A stretch of 8,149 bases of DNA, from positions 1-8,149 of the forward strand of contig JALRCB010000038.1 of assembly GCA_023257525.1 (NCBI GenBank), in the 5' to 3' direction. Shown here piece after piece: positions 6,774 through 8,149 of the stretch (its first letter is position 1; each line of letters starts with the position of its first letter). The notes beneath the pieces were generated by a model. That model was not told the DNA's origin. It saw only the letters and a program-made list of their open reading frames with translations, and searched no databases. Source of the stretch: Candidatus Nanopelagicales bacterium. Its GTDB lineage: Bacteria; Actinomycetota; Actinomycetes; S36-B12; UBA5976. A program made the position numbers and the translations under genes.

Positions 6774-6776
6774 TAA
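6754..6776. promoter_or_regulatory. Zur-box-like imperfect palindrome over the -35
   Basis: A 23-bp imperfect palindrome centred on G6765. The core TGGGAATGATTGTCA (6758-6772) has the TGxxAATGATTxxCA frame that I remember for actinobacterial Zur operators (for example TGAAAATGATTTTCA in Streptomyces). The flanks TTA and TAA also pair. It covers the TTGACA -35 and part of the spacer of the minus-strand promoter. Its centre is 28 bp from the centre of the perfect palindrome. Confidence 0.8.
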
Positions 6777-6805
6777 GCCTCCGCAATATTTCGTCTCACC
6801 CGTGT

Positions 6806-6811
6806 TGTAAT
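6806..6811 (+). promoter_or_regulatory. Possible -10 element for a leaderless small membrane protein transcript
   Basis: TGTAAT ends six bases before the ATG at 6818, a spacing that would start the transcript at the start codon, as in leaderless actinobacterial mRNAs. No convincing -35 lies at the right distance. The only Shine-Dalgarno candidate, GGG at 6813-6815, is weak. This is a tentative call. Confidence 0.28.
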
Positions 6812-6817
6812 TGGGTA

Positions 6818-7153
6818 ATGAGTCAACCAAATAAACCAAAAAAGCCAAATCCAGCGGTTCCCGTGGTGACTCATTCTGCGCTTCGAAAGCGAGTAACTGA
6901 CCTGAGTGCGCCAGCTTTGTTACGCATTCATGCGCTGCCAAAGTTTCTAGTACCCGGCTTGATCGCAGTTTTTATGTTGCTTGGCCTGTTCTTGCCAGCA
7001 CCTTATTCAGGTATCTCACTAACTGTGGTGAGCGCTTTTATCGGTTGGCTAATGTACTTGTCCTGGCCGTTATTAGATTCAAAATCTAGATTGATTCGTT
7101 TGATGGTGTTCTTGATTTTGGTTGCTGCAACTGCGATCAATTACGGCGCCTAA
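6818..7153 (+). CDS. Small three-helix membrane protein of unknown function
   Basis: A protein of 111 residues. The ATG at 6818 is preferred over the in-frame ATG at 6767, because the upstream 17 residues (SISLRNISSHPCCNWV) look like read-through of the regulatory region. The N-terminus is a Pro/Lys-rich cytoplasmic tail (SQPNKPKKPNPAVPVV), then an amphipathic stretch ALLRIHALPKFL, then three hydrophobic segments at roughly 46-62, 65-82 and 90-107. It recalls small actinobacterial membrane proteins listed as domains of unknown function (possibly DUF6703), but I am unsure of that match. It is divergent from the ZIP permease across 102 bases containing the Zur operators and is followed after 5 bases by the ABM protein. 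A link to zinc is possible but not shown. Confidence 0.75.
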   Translation: MSQPNKPKKPNPAVPVVTHSALRKRVTDLSAPALLRIHALPKFLVPGLIAVFMLLGLFLPAPYSGISLTVVSAFIGWLMYLSWPLLDSKSRLIRLMVFLILVAATAINYGA

Positions 7154-7158
7154 CTTTT

Positions 7159-7497
7159 ATGCTTGGCACGTTCCATACGATTTGGACTTTTGACGTTTCC
7201 GATGCTGCTTCCTGGAAGCTCGAAGCTAAACAGGCAATGAATGTTTTGCAAGAAAGACCTGGATTTGTATCGGCCAGCATTTTTCACAACGCGGATTCAC
7301 CTGAGCGCTACTTGATAAAGACCGATTGGCTAGACGTAGGTTCCTATCGCCGAGCACTTGGATCCATGGAAGCAAAAGTTGGAGTTTGGCCTTTCTTGGC
7401 AAACATGCGAGATGAACCTACGGCTTTCGAGATGCTGATGGAGTTCAATACCGATTCAGTAACTGAGTATGAGTCGAGTGTTAATGACGCAGTTTGA
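7159..7497 (+). CDS. ABM-domain (antibiotic biosynthesis monooxygenase-like) protein
   Basis: A 112-residue protein with the dimeric ferredoxin-like fold pattern of the ABM superfamily: strand FHTIWTFDV, helix AASWKLEAKQAMNVLQ, then PGFVSASIFHNADSPERYLIKTDWLDVGSYRRALGSM, which matches the typical pattern of a PGF turn, a second strand, a YLIxTxW strand and a following helix. The superfamily ranges from quinone oxidases to haem-degrading enzymes and sensors, so no reaction can be assigned. It lacks a clear Shine-Dalgarno sequence and starts five bases after the stop of the membrane protein gene, so translation is probably coupled. The following gene overlaps its end. Confidence 0.78.
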   Translation: MLGTFHTIWTFDVSDAASWKLEAKQAMNVLQERPGFVSASIFHNADSPERYLIKTDWLDVGSYRRALGSMEAKVGVWPFLANMRDEPTAFEMLMEFNTDSVTEYESSVNDAV

Positions 7498-7924
7498 TTT
7501 CATCGATCGAGCTGATGCTGGGCAAAAAATGCTCGCTACTTTCAAGCCTGAAATTTTAGAACACGATGTGATCGTTGTTGTACTGCCCGCTGCAGTTGAA
7601 ATCGCATTAGCTTTTGCAACCGAAATGACTTTGCCAATGCGGGATTTAAACATTATTCGAACCAGAACCGAAGTTTCCATTCCGAGGATTGGAGATTTAG
7701 CTGGCTTAAAGGTCGCGGTAATTGATGATGGTGTCGAATCTGGAAGTACCGCGATGGCTATTGGGGCAATGCTTCGAGGCGCATCGGTTCAATCGGCAAC
7801 CCTAGTTGTTCCAGTTTGCCCAAAATCAGTAGTGCCGCATTTACTTGCGGTGTACGACACTATTCATGCCGTTGTTTCGCCACTTACGCCTAACTCGCTG
7901 CTCATGCATTACGAGAAAAACTAA
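7484..7924 (+). CDS. Short phosphoribosyltransferase-like protein
   Basis: A 146-residue protein opening with FIDRADAGQKMLA, the N-terminal motif of the phosphoribosyltransferase proteins related to Rv0571c (from memory), and containing VAVIDDGVESGSTA (77-90), which matches the PRPP-binding motif of type I phosphoribosyltransferases: hydrophobic strand, two acidic residues, glycine, small residues and Ser/Thr. It is shorter than the usual 200 or so residues. The place of the pyrophosphate loop, normally like GIPRGG, reads VLPAAV (33-38). Substrate binding may therefore be altered, and the reaction is unknown. ATG 7484 overlaps the preceding gene by 14 bases, with GAGTG at 7476-7480 as a possible ribosome site. 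An in-frame ATG at 7469 would add five residues (MSRVL) and cannot be excluded. It is the last gene of the three-gene run before glyS. Confidence 0.75.
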   Translation: MTQFDFIDRADAGQKMLATFKPEILEHDVIVVVLPAAVEIALAFATEMTLPMRDLNIIRTRTEVSIPRIGDLAGLKVAVIDDGVESGSTAMAIGAMLRGASVQSATLVVPVCPKSVVPHLLAVYDTIHAVVSPLTPNSLLMHYEKN

Positions 7925-7929
7925 CGTAA

Positions 7930-7954
7930 TTCTAAGGATCACAAACATTTAGAA
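7930..7954. repeat. Short inverted repeat at the glyS -35
   Basis: TTCTAA (7930-7935) and TTAGAA (7949-7954) are exact reverse complements separated by 13 bases. The right arm overlaps the TTTAGA -35 of the glyS promoter. The arms are AT-rich and short, so this is a weak terminator or operator candidate at best. Confidence 0.25.
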
Positions 7955-7976
7955 ACCGTTAAAAACTCGATAGAAT
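7948..7976 (+). promoter_or_regulatory. Probable glyS promoter
   Basis: TTTAGA (7948-7953) and TAGAAT (7971-7976) are separated by 17 bases. The -10 matches TAnnnT well, and the -35 matches TTGACA at four of six positions. Transcription would start near 7983, giving a leader of about 36-48 bases depending on the start codon. It lies in the 106-base spacer between the phosphoribosyltransferase-like gene and glyS. Confidence 0.6.
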
Positions 7977-7986
7977 GGGGTTTCCT

Positions 7987-8010
7987 GCTTCCGGCAACCA
8001 GTCGGAAAGC
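7987..8010 (+). other. Leader hairpin before glyS
   Basis: GCTTCCG (7987-7993) pairs with CGGAAAGC (8003-8010): seven base pairs with one bulged A and a nine-base loop. It would sit at the 5' end of the glyS transcript. The 3' arm contains GGAAAG, the only purine-rich ribosome-site candidate for the upstream ATG at 8019. No T-run follows, so it is not an intrinsic terminator. Confidence 0.45.
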
Positions 8011-8030
8011 CTTATCGGATGTTGAGTTTC

Positions 8031-8149
8031 ATGGATCGCGTAGACGCTGTTGTAAATCTGTCCAAACGTCGGGGATTTGTTTTCCCAAGTAGTGAAATTT
8101 ATGGTGGATCTCGATCTGCCTGGGACTATGGGCCACTTGGTGTAGAACT
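8031..8149 (+). CDS. glyS: Glycyl-tRNA synthetase, N-terminal part (3' end outside window)
   Basis: Only the first 39 codons are present: MDRVDAVVNLSKRRGF, then VFPSSEIYGG and SAWDYGPLGVE, the unmistakable start of the single-chain dimeric class II glycyl-tRNA synthetase, which charges tRNA-Gly with glycine. KRRGFVFPSSEIYGG and the WDYGPLG element belong to motif 1 of the catalytic core. The start is placed at ATG 8031 because actinobacterial homologues begin a few residues before this D-x-x-D motif. An in-frame ATG at 8019 would add MLSF and has the better placed GGAAAG (8004-8009). The frame stays open to the window end. Its place near zur and uppS agrees with the order in M. tuberculosis (Rv2357c). 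Confidence 0.95.
   Translation, partial: MDRVDAVVNLSKRRGFVFPSSEIYGGSRSAWDYGPLGVE

Noticed and set aside
7925..8030. A T-box riboswitch in the glyS leader
   Set aside because: The spacer is only 106 bases, and the predicted transcript leader is under 50 bases. No T-box conserved sequence, specifier loop or antiterminator is visible.
1..8149. Mobile elements, CRISPR arrays, tRNA or rRNA genes, defence systems
   Set aside because: No transposase, integrase, repeat-spacer array, tRNA cloverleaf or rRNA sequence was recognised, and every stretch is filled by housekeeping-type genes.

Overview
The window reads as a gene-dense piece of a chromosome from an actinobacterium with unusually balanced base composition: two 60-base lines I counted by hand held 29 and 31 G+C. 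The evidence for Actinobacteria is the gene order, corC-like, cytidine-deaminase-like, era, recO, uppS, zur, glyS, which is the order I remember around Mycobacterium Rv2366c to Rv2357c. The moderate GC, very short spacers and overlapping stop codons fit a streamlined freshwater lineage such as acI/Nanopelagicales. That lineage assignment is inference. All genes look like housekeeping genes. I see no phage, insertion sequence, CRISPR array, tRNA or rRNA, and no gene-free stretch longer than 106 bases.

Layout. Bases 2-2888 (+) hold a tight four-gene run: the 3' part of a CBS-domain CorC/HlyC-type protein, a small cytidine-deaminase-fold protein that has lost its zinc ligands, an EamA/DMT transporter and the GTPase Era. 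Each start codon overlaps the preceding stop. An AI-2E-type membrane protein lies on the minus strand (2885-4000), tail to tail with era and head to head with recO. RecO and the isoprenyl transferase UppS follow on the plus strand (4054-5589). A minus-strand zinc operon comes next (6715 down to 5586): a ZIP-family permease followed after 2 bp by Zur. Divergent from it on the plus strand are a small membrane protein, an ABM-domain protein and a short phosphoribosyltransferase-like protein (6818-7924). The window ends in the first 39 codons of glyS, which has its own promoter.

The best-supported regulatory circuit is the zinc operon. A TTGACA/TACTAT promoter with 17-bp spacing drives ZIP-zur. 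It is overlapped by two related palindromes whose centres are 28 bp apart, one with a Zur-like core and one a perfect 10-1-10 inverted repeat. The regulator carries all twelve zinc-ligand positions that I recall from M. tuberculosis FurB/Zur. Autoregulated zinc uptake is therefore strongly suggested. I found no clearly new multi-gene system. The points most worth a second look are the double Zur operator, the zinc-less deaminase relative, the small uncharacterised cassette before glyS and the glyS leader hairpin.
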